Shown: positions 17,078 through 26,121, counted from the stretch's first letter. The stretch: DNA of 64,000 nt from Shinella yambaruensis (GCF_022899355.1 NZ_JALJCK010000002.1:496001-560000); one strand, 5' to 3'. Notes: generated from the letters alone by a model not told the origin. Numbers and translations are program-made.

Positions 17078-18019
17078 ATGGGTCGGACCAAATATCTCCT
17101 CGGCTGCGCAGCAGCCGTTGCCATGACGCTGTCCATGGGCGCCGCAAACGCCTTTGCCGATACGTTCGCGCTCGTCACCATCAACCAACAGGCGCTCTTC
17201 TTCAACCAGATCAATGACGGCGCCAACGCGGCGGCCAAGGAGGCCGGCGCCGAGCTCGTCATCTTCAACGCCAACAACGTGCCCTCTGCCCAGAACGACG
17301 CGATCGAGACCTACATCACCCAGAAGGTCGACGGCATCATTCTGGTCGCCATCGATGTCAACGGCGTGAAGCCCGCCATCACCGCCGCCAAGAATGCCGG
17401 CATTCCCGTCATCGCCATCGACGCGCAGATCCCGGACGGCGACAACATCGCCTTCGTCGGCGTCGACAACACGGCGGCGGGCGGCGAGATCGGCAAGTTC
17501 TTCTCCGACTATGTGAAGAGCGACATGGGCGGCACCGCCAAGGTCGGCGTCGTCGGCGCGCTCAACTCCTTCATCCAGAACCAGCGCCTCGACGGCTTCA
17601 AGGCGGCGGTTGCCGAGGGCGGCCAGAACGTCGAATTCCTCAACACCGTCGACGGCCAGAACGTGCAGGACGTCGCGCTTGCCGCGGCGGAAAACCTGAT
17701 GACCGCCAATCCGGACATGACGGCGCTCTACGCCACCGGCGAACCGGCACTGCTCGGCGCGGTCTCGGCCGTCGCCAGCCAGGGTCGCGGCGACAGCATC
17801 AAGGTCTTTGGCTGGGACCTGACGAAATCCGCCATAGACGGCATCGACCAGGGTTTTGTCACCGCCGTCATCCAGCAGGACCCGGCCGGTGAAGGCAAGG
17901 CCGCCGTCGAGGCGCTCGTCAAGGTGAAGAAGGGCGAGACGATCGAGCCGATCATCAACGTGCCGGTGACGATCGTCACCAAGGAGAACGTCGACCAGTA
18001 TCGCGACATGTTCAAGTAA
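17078..18019 (+). CDS. Ribose-type (RbsB-like) ABC solute-binding protein
   Basis: The protein has 313 residues. A Sec signal ends near NAFA-D (residues 24-28). The mature protein shows the type I periplasmic-binding pattern of sugar binders: TKYLLGC leader, INQQALFFNQINDGANAAAKEAGAEL, KVDGIILVAIDVNG, IPVIAIDAQI and VFGWDL. The ATG at 17078 follows CAAGGGGAACATCAAA. It is the first gene of an operon running to 24800. A perfect 8-bp stem-loop follows before the ATPase. The ligand is unknown. The downstream PfkB kinase and hydrolases suggest a sugar or nucleoside-like compound. Confidence 0.9.
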   Translation: MGRTKYLLGCAAAVAMTLSMGAANAFADTFALVTINQQALFFNQINDGANAAAKEAGAELVIFNANNVPSAQNDAIETYITQKVDGIILVAIDVNGVKPAITAAKNAGIPVIAIDAQIPDGDNIAFVGVDNTAAGGEIGKFFSDYVKSDMGGTAKVGVVGALNSFIQNQRLDGFKAAVAEGGQNVEFLNTVDGQNVQDVALAAAENLMTANPDMTALYATGEPALLGAVSAVASQGRGDSIKVFGWDLTKSAIDGIDQGFVTAVIQQDPAGEGKAAVEALVKVKKGETIEPIINVPVTIVTKENVDQYRDMFK

Positions 18020-18030
18020 GCCGAACCGCC

Positions 18031-18062
18031 GCTGCCCGGTCCACGCAAGCGGGTCGGGCAGC
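18031..18062 (+). other. Intra-operon stem-loop after the binding-protein gene
   Basis: GCTGCCCG (18031-18038) pairs perfectly with CGGGCAGC (18055-18062) around a 16-base loop, in the 70-bp gap between binding protein and ATPase. No U-run follows. It probably stabilises the upstream mRNA. Confidence 0.55.
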
Positions 18063-18089
18063 CGGAACCTCCTCCAGGGGCCATCGAAC

Positions 18090-18890
18090 ATGACCGACAC
18101 TGACGTCAGCCGCGTCCGGATGACCGGCATATCCAAGCGCTATGGCGCTCTGCAATCGCTCGACAACGCCTCGCTCAACCTCATGCCGGGCGAAGTGCTC
18201 GGGCTGGTGGGCGACAACGGCGCGGGAAAATCCACCATCAGCAAGGTGCTCTCGGGCGCCGTCATCCCCGACGCCGGCACGATCGAGATCGACGGCCGGC
18301 CGGTGTCCTTCACTTCGCCCGCCGAGGCGCGCGCCGCGCGCATCGAGATGGTCTACCAGGACCTCGCCCTCTGCGACACGATCGACGTCGCCGGCAACCT
18401 CTTCCTCGGCCGCGAGCCGAAGCGGCGCATCGCCGGCGTGCCGATGCTCGACAAGAAGACGATGCACGAGCGGGCGCGCGACATGCTCTCCAATCTCGGC
18501 ATCGTCATTCCCGATACGCGCATGAAGGTGGAGAACCTTTCCGGCGGCCAGCGCCAGTCGATCGCGATCGGCCGCGCCGCGTCCTTCAATCCCTCCGTTC
18601 TGATCATGGACGAGCCGACGGCCGCCCTTGCGGTCGCCGAGGTAGAGGCCGTGCTCGAACTCATCCGCACTGTCTCGAAGCGCGGGGTCTCCGTCATCCT
18701 CATCACGCACCGGCTGCAGGACCTCTTCCTCGTCTGCGATCGCATCCAGGTGATGTACGAGGGCCGCAACGTCGCCGAGCGGCGCATCGAGGACACCAAT
18801 ATCGAGGACGTCGTCAATCTCATCGTCGGGCGGAAATTCACCGCCCGTTCCGCCGGCCACAACCATCAGGAACGAGGCGCACCCGCATGA
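18090..18890 (+). CDS. Ribose-type ABC importer ATPase, single-domain form
   Basis: The protein has 266 residues. Walker A GDNGAGKST is at residues 41-49, the signature is LSGGQRQSIAIGRA and Walker B is VLIMDEPTAA. It belongs to the sugar importer ATPases, but RbsA-type proteins usually carry two ATPase domains in about 500 residues. This one has only one, so two copies must work together. The stop overlaps the permease start (ATGA). A double-domain counterpart occurs at 48689-50209. Confidence 0.92.
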   Translation: MTDTDVSRVRMTGISKRYGALQSLDNASLNLMPGEVLGLVGDNGAGKSTISKVLSGAVIPDAGTIEIDGRPVSFTSPAEARAARIEMVYQDLALCDTIDVAGNLFLGREPKRRIAGVPMLDKKTMHERARDMLSNLGIVIPDTRMKVENLSGGQRQSIAIGRAASFNPSVLIMDEPTAALAVAEVEAVLELIRTVSKRGVSVILITHRLQDLFLVCDRIQVMYEGRNVAERRIEDTNIEDVVNLIVGRKFTARSAGHNHQERGAPA

Positions 18891-19897
18891 GCTCCGAGCC
18901 CAACGCCTATTCCAGCCATCCGCCGCGCCTGCGGGATGCGACCATCCTCGACAAGGTCGTCGCCAATGGCGGCGTCATGTCGATCGCGCTGTTCTTCATC
19001 GTCTGCTGCCTGTTTTTCGCGGTGACGACGGATGCCTTCCTCACGGCGCCGAACCTCCTGAACATCATCCGCCAGTCCGCGCCGCTCTTGATCGTCGCGG
19101 CCGCCATGACCTTCGTCATCACGACGGGCGGCATCGACCTTTCCGTCGGCTCCGTCCTGGCGCTGACCGCGACGCTCTCCGCAGCCGCCCTGCAGGCCGG
19201 TGTTCCCTGGCCGCTCGCCATCCTGCTGATGCTCGCGCTCGGCGGCGTGGTGGGACTGGTCCAGGGCTATTTCATCGCCTATGAGCGCATTCCCGCCTTC
19301 ATCGTCACGCTGGCCGGCCTTTCCGTCATCCGCGGCTTCGCGCTTCTGATAACCGGCGGCTATTCGATCCCGATCGAGCCGACGAGCCCGTTCGTCACGA
19401 TCGGCCGGGCCTGGGTCCTCGGCATTCCGGCCCCGGCGCTCATCGCCATCGTCGTGCTGATCGTCGCCTACATCGCCTTCAACGAGACCCATTTCGGCCG
19501 CTACGTCACCGGCGTCGGCGCCAATGCGGAGGCCACGCGCCGGGCAGGCGTCAACACGCGGCGCATCATCCTGTGGGTCTACATCCTTTCGGGCACGGCC
19601 TCGGCGGCGGCCGGCGTCATCCTGTCCGCCCGCCTCGGTTCCGGCTCCTCGAATGCGGGGCAGGGGTTCGAGCTCGACGTCATCGCGGCCGTGGTGCTCG
19701 GCGGCACCAGTCTCTTCGGCGGGCGCGGCTCGCTCGTCGGCACGATCCTCGGGGCGCTGACGGTCGCGGTGCTGGCGAACGGCCTCATCCTGTCGCATCT
19801 CTCGCCCTTCTTCACGCCCATCGTCACCGGGTTCATCATCCTGGTCGCGATCTGGCTCAACTTCCGCCTCTTCAAGGACGGGGCGAGGGGGCGCTGA
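18887..19897 (+). CDS. Ribose-type ABC importer permease
   Basis: The 336-residue membrane protein is of the RbsC family: FVITTGGIDLSVGSVLALTA, YVTGVGANAEATRRAGVN, AVVLGGTSLFGGRGSLVGTILGAL. Eight or more hydrophobic segments are visible. It has a four-base overlap with the ATPase and is followed one base later by the PHP gene. It moves the ligand of the binding protein at 17078 across the inner membrane. Confidence 0.93.
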   Translation: MSSEPNAYSSHPPRLRDATILDKVVANGGVMSIALFFIVCCLFFAVTTDAFLTAPNLLNIIRQSAPLLIVAAAMTFVITTGGIDLSVGSVLALTATLSAAALQAGVPWPLAILLMLALGGVVGLVQGYFIAYERIPAFIVTLAGLSVIRGFALLITGGYSIPIEPTSPFVTIGRAWVLGIPAPALIAIVVLIVAYIAFNETHFGRYVTGVGANAEATRRAGVNTRRIILWVYILSGTASAAAGVILSARLGSGSSNAGQGFELDVIAAVVLGGTSLFGGRGSLVGTILGALTVAVLANGLILSHLSPFFTPIVTGFIILVAIWLNFRLFKDGARGR

Positions 19898-19898
19898 C

Positions 19899-20990
19899 AT
19901 GCTCGACCACCTCTTTGCCGAGGAGCCGCGGAAACGCCATCCGATCGGCGTGACGTCCGGCACCGCGATGACCGTGACGGGACCGGTCCCGGTCGAAGAC
20001 CTCGGCGTGACGCTGATGCACGAGCACATCTTCCTCGATGGTGCGCGCAGCTGGATCTGCCCCTGCCATCCCGACGAGAAGGCGATCGCCGAGCAGAAGG
20101 TCAATATCGAGATCGTCGGCGAGCTGCGGATGAACCCCTACATGAACCGGGACAACGTCTCGCTCGACGATGGGGACTTGGCGCTCAGCGAGTTGAAGCG
20201 CTTCCAGGCGCTGGGCGGCTGCACCGTGGTGGAGACGACGAATTTCGGCATCGGCCGCGATGCGGCCGGCCTTGCCCGCATCGCCCGCATGTCGGGGCTC
20301 CGGATCATCATGGGCACGGGCTTCTATCTTGAACATACCCATCCCGACTGGCTGAAGGCGATGGATGTGGAAGAGGTGACGCAGTTCATCGTCGAGGATG
20401 TCGGCGGCGGCGAGAGCCAGCCGGAGATCATGGCGGGTATCATCGGCGAGGTCGGCGTCAGCCGCAACTTCACCACTGAAGAGGAAAAGTCGCTGCGCGC
20501 TTCGGCGCGGGCGGCGCGCATCACCGGCCTGCCGCTCTCCATCCATCTGCCGGGCTGGGAACGCCTCGCCCACCGCGTGCTCGACGTGGTGGAGGAGGAG
20601 GGCGCCGATCCGGCGCACACTGTGCTCTGCCACATGAACCCGAGCCACAGCGATCCCGACTACCAGATGGCGCTCGCAAGGCGCGGCGCCTTCCTGGAGT
20701 ACGACATGATCGGCATGGACTATTACTATGCCGACCAGGACGCCCAGTCGCCGTCCGACGAGGAGAACGCCCGCGCCATCGCGGCCCTTGTCGACAAGGG
20801 TTTCGTCGATCGGCTGCTGCTGTCGCAGGACGTGTTCCTCAAGATCATGCTCACCCGCTATGGCGGCTTCGGCTACGGCTACATCCTCAAGCATTTCCTG
20901 CCGCGCCTGAAGCGGCACGGCGTCGAGCAGGCGGCCATCGACCGCATGCTGATCGACAATCCGAAATCCGTCTTCTCCGCCGCGCACTGA
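19899..20990 (+). CDS. Phosphotriesterase-homology protein (PHP-type amidohydrolase/lactonase)
   Basis: The 363-residue protein is a TIM-barrel metal hydrolase of the PTE family. Binuclear-site residues are visible: HEH at 41/43, Glu184 in IIGEVGVS, His216 in SIHLPG, His245 in CHMNPSH and Asp311 in LSQDVF. The metal bridge is Glu rather than the carboxylated Lys of true phosphotriesterases, as in bacterial PHP. The likely activity is on a lactone or phosphoester of a sugar-like molecule. It is embedded between the permease and the PfkB kinase genes, so it should act on the imported compound. The substrate is unknown. Confidence 0.85.
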   Translation: MLDHLFAEEPRKRHPIGVTSGTAMTVTGPVPVEDLGVTLMHEHIFLDGARSWICPCHPDEKAIAEQKVNIEIVGELRMNPYMNRDNVSLDDGDLALSELKRFQALGGCTVVETTNFGIGRDAAGLARIARMSGLRIIMGTGFYLEHTHPDWLKAMDVEEVTQFIVEDVGGGESQPEIMAGIIGEVGVSRNFTTEEEKSLRASARAARITGLPLSIHLPGWERLAHRVLDVVEEEGADPAHTVLCHMNPSHSDPDYQMALARRGAFLEYDMIGMDYYYADQDAQSPSDEENARAIAALVDKGFVDRLLLSQDVFLKIMLTRYGGFGYGYILKHFLPRLKRHGVEQAAIDRMLIDNPKSVFSAAH

Positions 20991-21018
20991 GCGCCGGCCA
21001 ACCGTTCAAGGAGTTACC

Positions 21019-21783
21019 ATGACCAAGAAGAAAGTGCTGCTGGCCGGCGAATCCTGGGTTTCGACCGCGACCCACATCAAGGGTTTCGACCAGTTCCCGA
21101 CCGTCACCTACCACACCGGCGCTGACGAACTCCTGAAGGCGCTGAAGGACAGCCCCTTCGACGTCACCTTCATGCCGGCGCACGAGGCGCAGAAGGAGTT
21201 TCCGAACACGCTGGAAGGCCTCCAGGCCTATGACGCCATCGTGCTCTCGGATATCGGCGCCAACACGCTGCTGCTGCATCCCGACACCTGGATCCACTCC
21301 CGCCGCACGCCGAACCGCCTGAAGCTGCTGCGCGACTATGTCGCCAAGGGCGGCGCGCTCCTGATGTTCGGCGGCTACTACTCCTTCCAGGGCATCAACG
21401 GCGGCGCGCGTTTCCGCAACACGGCCGTGGAAGAGGTCCTGCCCGTCGCCTGCCTCTCGGTCGACGACCGCGTGGAAGTGCCGGAAGGCTTTACGCCTGT
21501 CGTCTCGGGCGACGCGTCGCACCCGATCCTGTCGGGTATTTCCGGCGAATTCCCCTACCTGCTCGGCTTCAACGAGGTGACGCTGAAGGACGGCGCCAAC
21601 CAGCTGATGACGGTCTCCTCCGAATATGGCTCGCTGCCGCTGCTCGTCACCGGCACCTATGGCGAAGGCCGCACGGTGGTCTGGACGTCGGATGTCGGCC
21701 CGCACTGGCTGCCGCCGGAATTCATCGCCTGGCCCGGCTACAAGACGCTGTTCGAGCAGATGCTCGCCTGGGCGACGGACTGA
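21019..21783 (+). CDS. Glutamine-amidotransferase-like (COG5426-type) protein lacking the catalytic Cys
   Basis: The protein has 254 residues and a flavodoxin-like class I amidotransferase fold, as described for a family of ThuA/COG5426-like proteins. The nucleophile elbow reads LLMFGGYYSFQGINGG, with no Cys where glutaminases have one, so ordinary glutamine hydrolysis is unlikely. Other segments: VLLAGESWVSTATHIKGFDQF and GEGRTVVWTSDVGPHW. AAGGAG precedes the ATG at 21019. It lies inside the catabolic operon and may bind or modify the sugar-like substrate. No defined function. Confidence 0.7.
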   Translation: MTKKKVLLAGESWVSTATHIKGFDQFPTVTYHTGADELLKALKDSPFDVTFMPAHEAQKEFPNTLEGLQAYDAIVLSDIGANTLLLHPDTWIHSRRTPNRLKLLRDYVAKGGALLMFGGYYSFQGINGGARFRNTAVEEVLPVACLSVDDRVEVPEGFTPVVSGDASHPILSGISGEFPYLLGFNEVTLKDGANQLMTVSSEYGSLPLLVTGTYGEGRTVVWTSDVGPHWLPPEFIAWPGYKTLFEQMLAWATD

Positions 21784-21808
21784 GCCGGAGGTTCCAGGAA
21801 ACAGCCCC

Positions 21809-22720
21809 ATGACCATCCATGTCGTCGGCAATGTCTGCGTCGATACGAGCTTTCGCCTGGAGCGGCTGCCGCTGCCCGGTGAAACGCTGAATGCGGCCGC
21901 TGCCGGCGACGGTCCGGGCGGAAAGGGCGCCAACCAGGCGGTGGCCGCGGCCCGTACGAGGGCGGCCGTGGCGCTCTGGGCGCCGGTCGGCCGGGATGCG
22001 GCGAGCGACTGGGTTGAGGGGGCGATCGCCGCCGAGATCCCGGATCTCCGCCTCGTGCATCTCGACCTGCCCTGCGACCGTTCGGTGATCATGATCGACC
22101 GCTCCGGCGAGAATGTCATCATCACCGCCGCGGCCTGCGCGGAGGCCTTCGACCCGCTCGCCATGACCGCCCTCGGCGACACGTGGGCCGCCGGCGACAT
22201 GCTGCTGATGCAGGGGAACCTCCCGACGGCCGCGACGATGGCCTGCCTGACGGCGGCGCGCGCGGCGGGCCTCGTCACGGTGCTCAATCCGAGCCCGCTC
22301 TCCGCCGATCCGCTCGACCTTGCGGCCGTGTCGCTCATCGTCGTCAACCGGCCGGAGGCGGAGGCCCTGACCGGCGAGGCCGATGCCGAGCGCGCAGCGC
22401 GCCGCCTGCTGGCGATGGGTGCAGATAGCGCCATCGTCACGCTCGGCAGCGCGGGTGCCCTGCTTCTTGAGGCAGGGGCTTCGTCCGTCCTTCGTCTCCC
22501 ACCCTCGGATGTGGAGGCCGTCGATGCCAGCGGTGCGGGCGATTGTTTTGCCGGCACGCTTGCCGGCCTGCTGGCGCAGGGGGCACCGCTCCGGGATGCC
22601 GCGCGGCTGGCAACCCGGGCGGCTGCCATCGCCGTCGGCCGTCCCGGCACGCTCGCCTCCTTCCCCACGCCGGCGGAAATCGCCGCCCTCACCAAGACAC
22701 TGAAACTGGAAAACGTGTGA
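21809..22720 (+). CDS. PfkB-family carbohydrate kinase (ribokinase-like)
   Basis: The protein has 303 residues. N-terminal ribokinase pattern: GNVCVDTSFRLERLPLPGE, then GPGGKGANQAV. The C-terminal signature DASGAGDCFAGTLAG holds the catalytic base Asp245. It would phosphorylate the imported sugar, or a sugar released by the neighbouring hydrolases, using ATP in the cytoplasm. The ATG at 21809 was chosen because the kinase fold begins at once; the frame open further upstream overlaps the preceding gene. The exact sugar is not predictable. Confidence 0.9.
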   Translation: MTIHVVGNVCVDTSFRLERLPLPGETLNAAAAGDGPGGKGANQAVAAARTRAAVALWAPVGRDAASDWVEGAIAAEIPDLRLVHLDLPCDRSVIMIDRSGENVIITAAACAEAFDPLAMTALGDTWAAGDMLLMQGNLPTAATMACLTAARAAGLVTVLNPSPLSADPLDLAAVSLIVVNRPEAEALTGEADAERAARRLLAMGADSAIVTLGSAGALLLEAGASSVLRLPPSDVEAVDASGAGDCFAGTLAGLLAQGAPLRDAARLATRAAAIAVGRPGTLASFPTPAEIAALTKTLKLENV

Positions 22721-22725
22721 TCGCC

Positions 22726-23559
22726 ATGAGCAACCCCATCGGACGGCAGGACAAGGATACGCTGAAGACGCTTTTCGGGCGTGACAAGCCGGTGATCGGC
22801 GTGGTGCACCTGCTCCCGCTGCCGGGCGCGCCGCGTTATGACGACGAGGGCGTGGAGGCGATCTACGAGCGCGGCCTTTCGGATGCGCGCGCCTATCTTT
22901 CCGGCGGCTGCGATGCGCTGATCGTCGAGAACCACGGCGACGTGCCGTTCTCGAAGCCGGACCAGATCGGCCACGAGACCTCCGCCCACATGGCCGTCAT
23001 CGCCGACCGCATCCGCCGCGAGCTCGGCCGCCCGATCGGCATCAACGTGCTCGCCAATGCGGCGATCCCGGCGCTGGCCATCGCCTCGGCCTCCTCGGCC
23101 TCGTTCATCCGCGTCAACCAGTGGGCCAATGCCTATGTCGCCAACGAGGGCTTCGTAGAGGGCGAATCCGCCCGCGCCATGCGCTACCGGGCGCAGCTGC
23201 GTGCCAGGGGCATCCGCATCTTCGCCGACGCCCATGTCAAGCACGGCGCGCATGCCATCGTCGCCGACCGGCCGGTCGAGGAGCAGGTCAAGGACCTCGT
23301 CTTCTTCGACGCCGACGTCGTCATCGCTACCGGCCAGCGCACCGGCCATACGGCCGATCTCGGCTATATCCGCATGATCAAGCAGGCCGCCTCGCTGCCG
23401 ACGCTGGTCGGCAGCGGCGTCACCCATGACAATGCCAACGACATCCTTGCCGTCGCCGACGGCGTGATCATCGCCAGTGCCCTCAAATATGACGGCGTCT
23501 GGTGGAACGCGGTCGATCCGGACCGGGTGAAGCGCTTCATCGCAGGCCTCGGCCGATGA
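22726..23559 (+). CDS. BtpA/SgcQ-family TIM-barrel protein
   Basis: The protein has 277 residues. Family features: VIGVVHLLPLPGAPRY near the start, GGCDALIVENHGDVPF, GINVLANAAIPALAIA and TGHTADLGYIRMIKQA with VGSGVTHDNA near the end. The family takes its name from a protein needed for photosystem I in cyanobacteria, but in heterotrophs it clusters with sugar kinases and transporters (SgcQ), which fits here. The reaction is not established. The stop overlaps the next gene (ATGA). The ribosome-binding site is weak. Confidence 0.87.
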   Translation: MSNPIGRQDKDTLKTLFGRDKPVIGVVHLLPLPGAPRYDDEGVEAIYERGLSDARAYLSGGCDALIVENHGDVPFSKPDQIGHETSAHMAVIADRIRRELGRPIGINVLANAAIPALAIASASSASFIRVNQWANAYVANEGFVEGESARAMRYRAQLRARGIRIFADAHVKHGAHAIVADRPVEEQVKDLVFFDADVVIATGQRTGHTADLGYIRMIKQAASLPTLVGSGVTHDNANDILAVADGVIIASALKYDGVWWNAVDPDRVKRFIAGLGR

Positions 23560-24800
23560 GCAGAATGCCGGAGGTCAATCCCGCGCGCCTCCTTACATCC
23601 CTCGCCGATTTCGCGGCCATCGGCGCGACGCCCGCCGGCGGCGTCAACCGGCAGGCCCTGAGTGTCGAAGACCGTGCCGCCCGCCGCTTGCTGGCCGAGC
23701 GCGCGCTCGCCCGCGGCTTCACCGTCTTCCAGGACGAGGCGGCCAATCTTTTCCTCCGCCGCGACGGCCGGGATGCGACGCTGCCGCCGCTCCTCATCGG
23801 CAGCCATCTCGACAGCCAGCCGACCGGAGGCCGCTTCGACGGCGCGCTCGGCACGCTCAGCGCCTTCGAGGTGCTGGAAGCGCTCGCCGATGCGGGCGTC
23901 GAGACCGGCCGCGCCATCGAGGTCGTCGCCTTCACCAACGAGGAGGGAAGCCGCTTCTCGCCGGGCTGCATGGGCTCCATGGCCTTTGCCGGCGCGGGCA
24001 ACCTGTCGGATTGGCGTCGGGCACGGGCGACGGACGGCGCGTTGCTTGCCGACGAACTGGCGGCGACGCTGCAAGCGCTGCCGGAAGCCCGCATGCGGCC
24101 CATCGGGCACGCCGTCTCCGCCTTCGTCGAGCTGCATATCGAGCAAGGTCCCGTCCTCGAACGCGAGGACGTGCCGATCGGCGTGGTCACCGCCGTTCAG
24201 GGCACGAAATGGCTGGAGATCGCCTTTTCCGGCGAGGCGGCCCATGCCGGCACCACGCCGCTGGAGTTCCGCAAGGACCCGATGGGCGCGGCGGCCGCCG
24301 CCATCGCGTGCATCCAGGGCGATATCATGCCGGCCGATCCCGCAGCGCGGCTGACGGTCGGCCGCATCGCCGCCGAGCCGGGCTCCATCAACGTCATCCC
24401 GAGCCGCGTCTCCTTCACCGTCGACATCCGCCATCCGGACGCGGTCGCGCTCGCCGCCATGGAACGGCGTGTGCACGAGGAATGCGAGGCCGCGGGCGCG
24501 CGATGGGACTGCGGAACGGTCATAGAACTGCGCGTCGACATGGCCCCCGGCCGCTTCGACCCTCAGGTGACGGCGGCGATCGAGGAAACGTGCCGGGCGC
24601 TCGCCATCCGCTGCCGGCCGATGGTGTCGGGTGCCTTTCACGATGCGCTCTTCGTGGGCCGGGTCGCCCCGGCGGCGATGATCTTCGTGCCCTGCCGCAA
24701 CGGCATCAGCCACAACGAGGCGGAGTTCGTTTCCGACGCGCATATCATCGCCGGCGCGCAAACCCTGCTGGGCGTCGCGCTTCGTCTTTCGGCCGCCTGA
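23556..24800 (+). CDS. M20-family Zn hydrolase, carbamoyl-amino-acid / allantoate amidohydrolase type
   Basis: The protein has 414 residues. Metal ligands are visible: His84 and Asp86 in GSHLDSQPTGGRFDGALG, Glu-Glu in FTNEEGSRF, His in ELHIEQGP and a C-terminal His in RNGISHNEAEF. This pattern marks the hydantoinase/carbamoylase group (N-carbamoyl-L-amino acid hydrolase, beta-ureidopropionase, allantoate amidohydrolase), not peptidases. It is the last gene of the importer operon. Its stop is three bases from the end of the convergent aminotransferase gene. It suggests that a ureido or carbamoyl group is removed in this pathway. Confidence 0.87.
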   Translation: MSRMPEVNPARLLTSLADFAAIGATPAGGVNRQALSVEDRAARRLLAERALARGFTVFQDEAANLFLRRDGRDATLPPLLIGSHLDSQPTGGRFDGALGTLSAFEVLEALADAGVETGRAIEVVAFTNEEGSRFSPGCMGSMAFAGAGNLSDWRRARATDGALLADELAATLQALPEARMRPIGHAVSAFVELHIEQGPVLEREDVPIGVVTAVQGTKWLEIAFSGEAAHAGTTPLEFRKDPMGAAAAAIACIQGDIMPADPAARLTVGRIAAEPGSINVIPSRVSFTVDIRHPDAVALAAMERRVHEECEAAGARWDCGTVIELRVDMAPGRFDPQVTAAIEETCRALAIRCRPMVSGAFHDALFVGRVAPAAMIFVPCRNGISHNEAEFVSDAHIIAGAQTLLGVALRLSAA

Positions 24801-24803
24801 AAC

Positions 24804-26108
24804 CTACCAGCCGGCGAAATCCGCGAGCAGTGCTTCATCGACCCGGCCCGCCGCGACATCGGCGAGCGCCTGGTCGAGGATCGCGACGCCCTCCTGGGCT
24901 TCCGCCTTCGTCAAGGTCAGCGGCGGCGTGAATTCCAGCACGTTGGAGTTGACGCCGACATAGTAGAGCACGAGGCCGAGCTGGAAAGCGCGGTAGACCG
25001 TCAGCGCCGTCTGCCGCGCGGCCGGTGCGCCATCCGCCACAAGCTCGACGCCGAGGGCGAGGCCCCGGCCGCGCACGTCGCCGATCAGAGGATGGCGGGC
25101 GGCGAGGCGGTCGAGCGCCTCGCGCAGCATGCGTCCTGTCCGTCCCGCATTGGCGACGAGATGGTCACGCTCGATGGTCTGCAGCACGGCGAGCGCCGCG
25201 GCGGCGCAGACCGGATTGCCGTGCACGGTCTGCAGCGAGAAGGCGACGGCGTGGTTCAGGATCGCCTCCGGGCCGACCACCGCCGAGACCGGCAGCCCGC
25301 CGCCGAGGCCCTTGCCGAAGACGACGATGTCGGGCTCGATGTCGCAATGCTCGAAGGCGTTGAAGCGACCGCTGCGGCCGAGGCCGACCTTCACCTCGTC
25401 GGAGACGATGAGGATGCCGTGTGTGCGGCAGAGCGCTTCCACGTGCTTGAAAAACCCGTCCGGCGGCACCAGCATGCCGCCGTCCGACTGGATCGGCTCT
25501 ATGAAGAAGGCGGCGACCTCTTGCGGCGGGATCTCGGTGGCGAAAAGGGTTTCGAGATGGGCGAGGGCGGCGTCCTTCGCGGCTTCGGGGCTGCCGGCGG
25601 CGTAGCTGTTGGGGTAGGGCACGAGCGTCAGGCCCTTCGCCCGCGCGCCCTGCTGGGCGGGATGGCCGGAGACGGCCATGGAGCCGACGGTGCCGCCGTG
25701 ATAGGCGCCGTTGAAGGCGAGGATGCGCGGCCGGCCGGTGGCGGCGACGACCATGCGGGCGACCGTCTCGTTGGCGTCCGAGCCGGAATGGCCGAACCAG
25801 ACGCGGCCGCGGGCGCGTTCCGGCACGAGGGAGAGCAGCTTTTCGGCGAGCAGCACCGAGGGCTCGTTGGCGGTGGAGAGATAGCTTGCACCCGCCTGGT
25901 CGGAAAGCGCGCGGTTCACCGCCTCGCGGAGGGCGGGATGCGAATGGCCGAGGCTCGCCGCGCCCCAGGAGGCGGCGAAATCGAGGAGTTTGCGGCCGTC
26001 GTCGCCGGTGAGGTACGCGCCGCTTCCGCCGACCACCGCCTGCGGAAAGAACCGCAGATGCGCCATCGTCGAGACCGATCGGCTTTCGCGGGCGTAGAGG
26101 CCGGACAT
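24804..26108 (-). CDS. Class III PLP-dependent aminotransferase
   Basis: The 434-residue protein has the fold-type I pattern of omega-amino acid and GABA transaminases: RVWFGHSGSDANETVARM, AYHGGTVGSMAVSG, FIEPIQSDGGM, ILIVSDEVKVGLGRSG and PLP Lys266 in VVFGKGLGGG. It transfers the amino group of an omega- or beta-amino acid to an oxoacid. It is the last gene of the minus-strand Liv operon, 13 bases after an isochorismatase-fold amidase. It may transaminate the amino acid freed by that amidase. Confidence 0.9.
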   Translation of the reverse strand: MSGLYARESRSVSTMAHLRFFPQAVVGGSGAYLTGDDGRKLLDFAASWGAASLGHSHPALREAVNRALSDQAGASYLSTANEPSVLLAEKLLSLVPERARGRVWFGHSGSDANETVARMVVAATGRPRILAFNGAYHGGTVGSMAVSGHPAQQGARAKGLTLVPYPNSYAAGSPEAAKDAALAHLETLFATEIPPQEVAAFFIEPIQSDGGMLVPPDGFFKHVEALCRTHGILIVSDEVKVGLGRSGRFNAFEHCDIEPDIVVFGKGLGGGLPVSAVVGPEAILNHAVAFSLQTVHGNPVCAAAALAVLQTIERDHLVANAGRTGRMLREALDRLAARHPLIGDVRGRGLALGVELVADGAPAARQTALTVYRAFQLGLVLYYVGVNSNVLEFTPPLTLTKAEAQEGVAILDQALADVAAGRVDEALLADFAGW

Positions 26109-26121
26109 GTCGCTCTCCTCG

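Noticed and set aside
20887-23427. Minus-strand frame of 846 codons opposite the PHP, amidotransferase-like, PfkB and BtpA genes
   Set aside because: It spans four well-supported plus-strand genes and shows no family features.
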